Assembly: GCA_017353825.1 (NCBI GenBank)
Contig: JAFMSC010000338.1
Location: forward strand, 1-5,105
Direction of reading: 5' to 3'
Length of the DNA: 5,105 nt
Source of the DNA: Hyphomicrobiaceae bacterium
GTDB lineage: Bacteria > Pseudomonadota > Alphaproteobacteria > Rhizobiales > Hyphomicrobiaceae
Shown in pieces: positions 4,749 to 5,105 of this stretch (position 1 is the stretch's first letter; the number at the start of each line of letters is the position of its first letter). A program made the position numbers and the translations under genes. The notes beneath the pieces were generated by a model. It saw nothing but the letters and a program-made list of their open reading frames with translations. It was not told the origin of the DNA and ran no database searches.

Positions 4749-5105
4749 TGAGAGTGGGTTGCCGGATGGTCTTTCGCGGGCTCATTGCAGCTGGTGTCGC
4801 GCTCGGCTTGGTTCCGGGCCTCGTTCAGGGCCTGGTTCCGGGCCGAGTTCCGGGGTTCATGGCGCTCGCAGCGCCGCCCGCCGCTGCCCAAGCGGCCGCC
4901 CAGACCGCACCCTTTGAGAACAAGGACTTCCACTATGCGGTGGCGCTGCCGGCCGGGTGCCGGCAGGAGGAGGGCCCCGGCACGATCGACATGGTGTGTG
5001 CGCCCGATTTCGACGCCGAGAAAAGCGCCGTCGTGAGCAACGCCGCCGCCCTCGTCCTGAGCGTGGCGGCCGAGCCCGCGGCCACCGAGGGCGACACCAG
5101 CATCG
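4748..5105 (+). CDS. Unrecognised exported protein, 5' part (runs off window)
   Basis: The frame is open from an ATG at 4748 to the window end, at least 119 codons, so the C-terminus is missing. The ATG overlaps the purS stop (TGATG), implying translational coupling; an alternative ATG at 4766 (codon 7) gives an equally good signal peptide. The N-terminus has Arg residues, a hydrophobic stretch and the cleavage-like AAPPAAAQA (about 41-49), so export is likely. The stretch at residues 20-35 is a four-residue GLVP-type repeat. The mature part has FHYAVALPAGC and MVCAPDF, whose two Cys residues may form a disulfide. I do not recognise the family and give no function. Being coupled to purS may mean only shared transcription. 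Confidence 0.75.
   Translation, partial: MRVGCRMVFRGLIAAGVALGLVPGLVQGLVPGRVPGFMALAAPPAAAQAAAQTAPFENKDFHYAVALPAGCRQEEGPGTIDMVCAPDFDAEKSAVVSNAAALVLSVAAEPAATEGDTSI
4805..4852 (+). repeat. Four tandem 12-bp repeats inside the signal peptide
   Basis: The units are GGCTTGGTTCCG (4805-4816), GGCCTCGTTCAG (4817-4828), GGCCTGGTTCCG (4829-4840) and GGCCGAGTTCCG (4841-4852). They are in frame and encode GLVP, GLVQ, GLVP and GRVP. A partial fifth unit follows. The array lengthens the hydrophobic part of the export signal and could vary in copy number without breaking the frame. Confidence 0.8.

Noticed and set aside
1..5105. CRISPR arrays, transposons, phage genes, tRNA or rRNA genes
   Set aside because: No regularly spaced repeats with spacers, no transposase or integrase frames and no cloverleaf sequences were seen; the tandem repeats are too short and contiguous to be CRISPR.

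Overview
This is an ordinary chromosomal stretch from a GC-rich alphaproteobacterium, most likely of the Hyphomicrobiales (rhizobial) group. The evidence is strongly GC-biased third codon positions plus several families largely confined to alphaproteobacteria: the F1-ATPase zeta-type inhibitor (DUF1476), DUF3126 downstream of cysE, and a short transglutaminase-like cysteine peptidase (BTLCP). The genus cannot be fixed from the window. There is no mobile element, CRISPR array, tRNA or rRNA gene, and I found no clearly new biological system.

Layout. Positions 1-95 look like the 3' end of a + strand gene with a Pro/Ala-rich tail (uncertain). Positions 350-976 (+) encode an exported BTLCP peptidase. 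It converges on a minus-strand cluster read from right to left: cysE (2710-1874), a DUF3126 protein (1834-1619) and a gamma-class carbonic anhydrase-like protein (1582-1052). Further right, also on the minus strand, is the zeta-type ATPase inhibitor (3236-2907). A 329-bp divergent spacer separates it from the + strand purine genes purC (3566-4342) and purS (4503-4748). purS overlaps by one base the start of an unrecognised exported protein (4748 to beyond the window end), in a place where purQ is often found.

How the genes relate. PurC makes SAICAR in de novo purine synthesis; PurS is the small subunit of the PurLQS FGAM synthase. CysE makes O-acetylserine for cysteine synthesis and appears to be co-transcribed with DUF3126 and the gamma-carbonic anhydrase-like gene. 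CysE and the latter are both hexapeptide-repeat (left-handed beta-helix) trimers. The zeta homologue belongs to ATP synthase control.

The unusual features are mostly in non-coding DNA. There are short tandem repeats in three places: 12-bp units just upstream of a candidate cysE promoter, 10-bp units filling the cysE/DUF3126 gap, and 12-bp units inside the signal peptide of the last gene. There are also nested inverted repeats upstream of purC and two back-to-back hairpins between purC and purS. In the proteins, the oddest feature is a Cys-rich C-terminus on CysE in place of the isoleucine end used for CysK docking.
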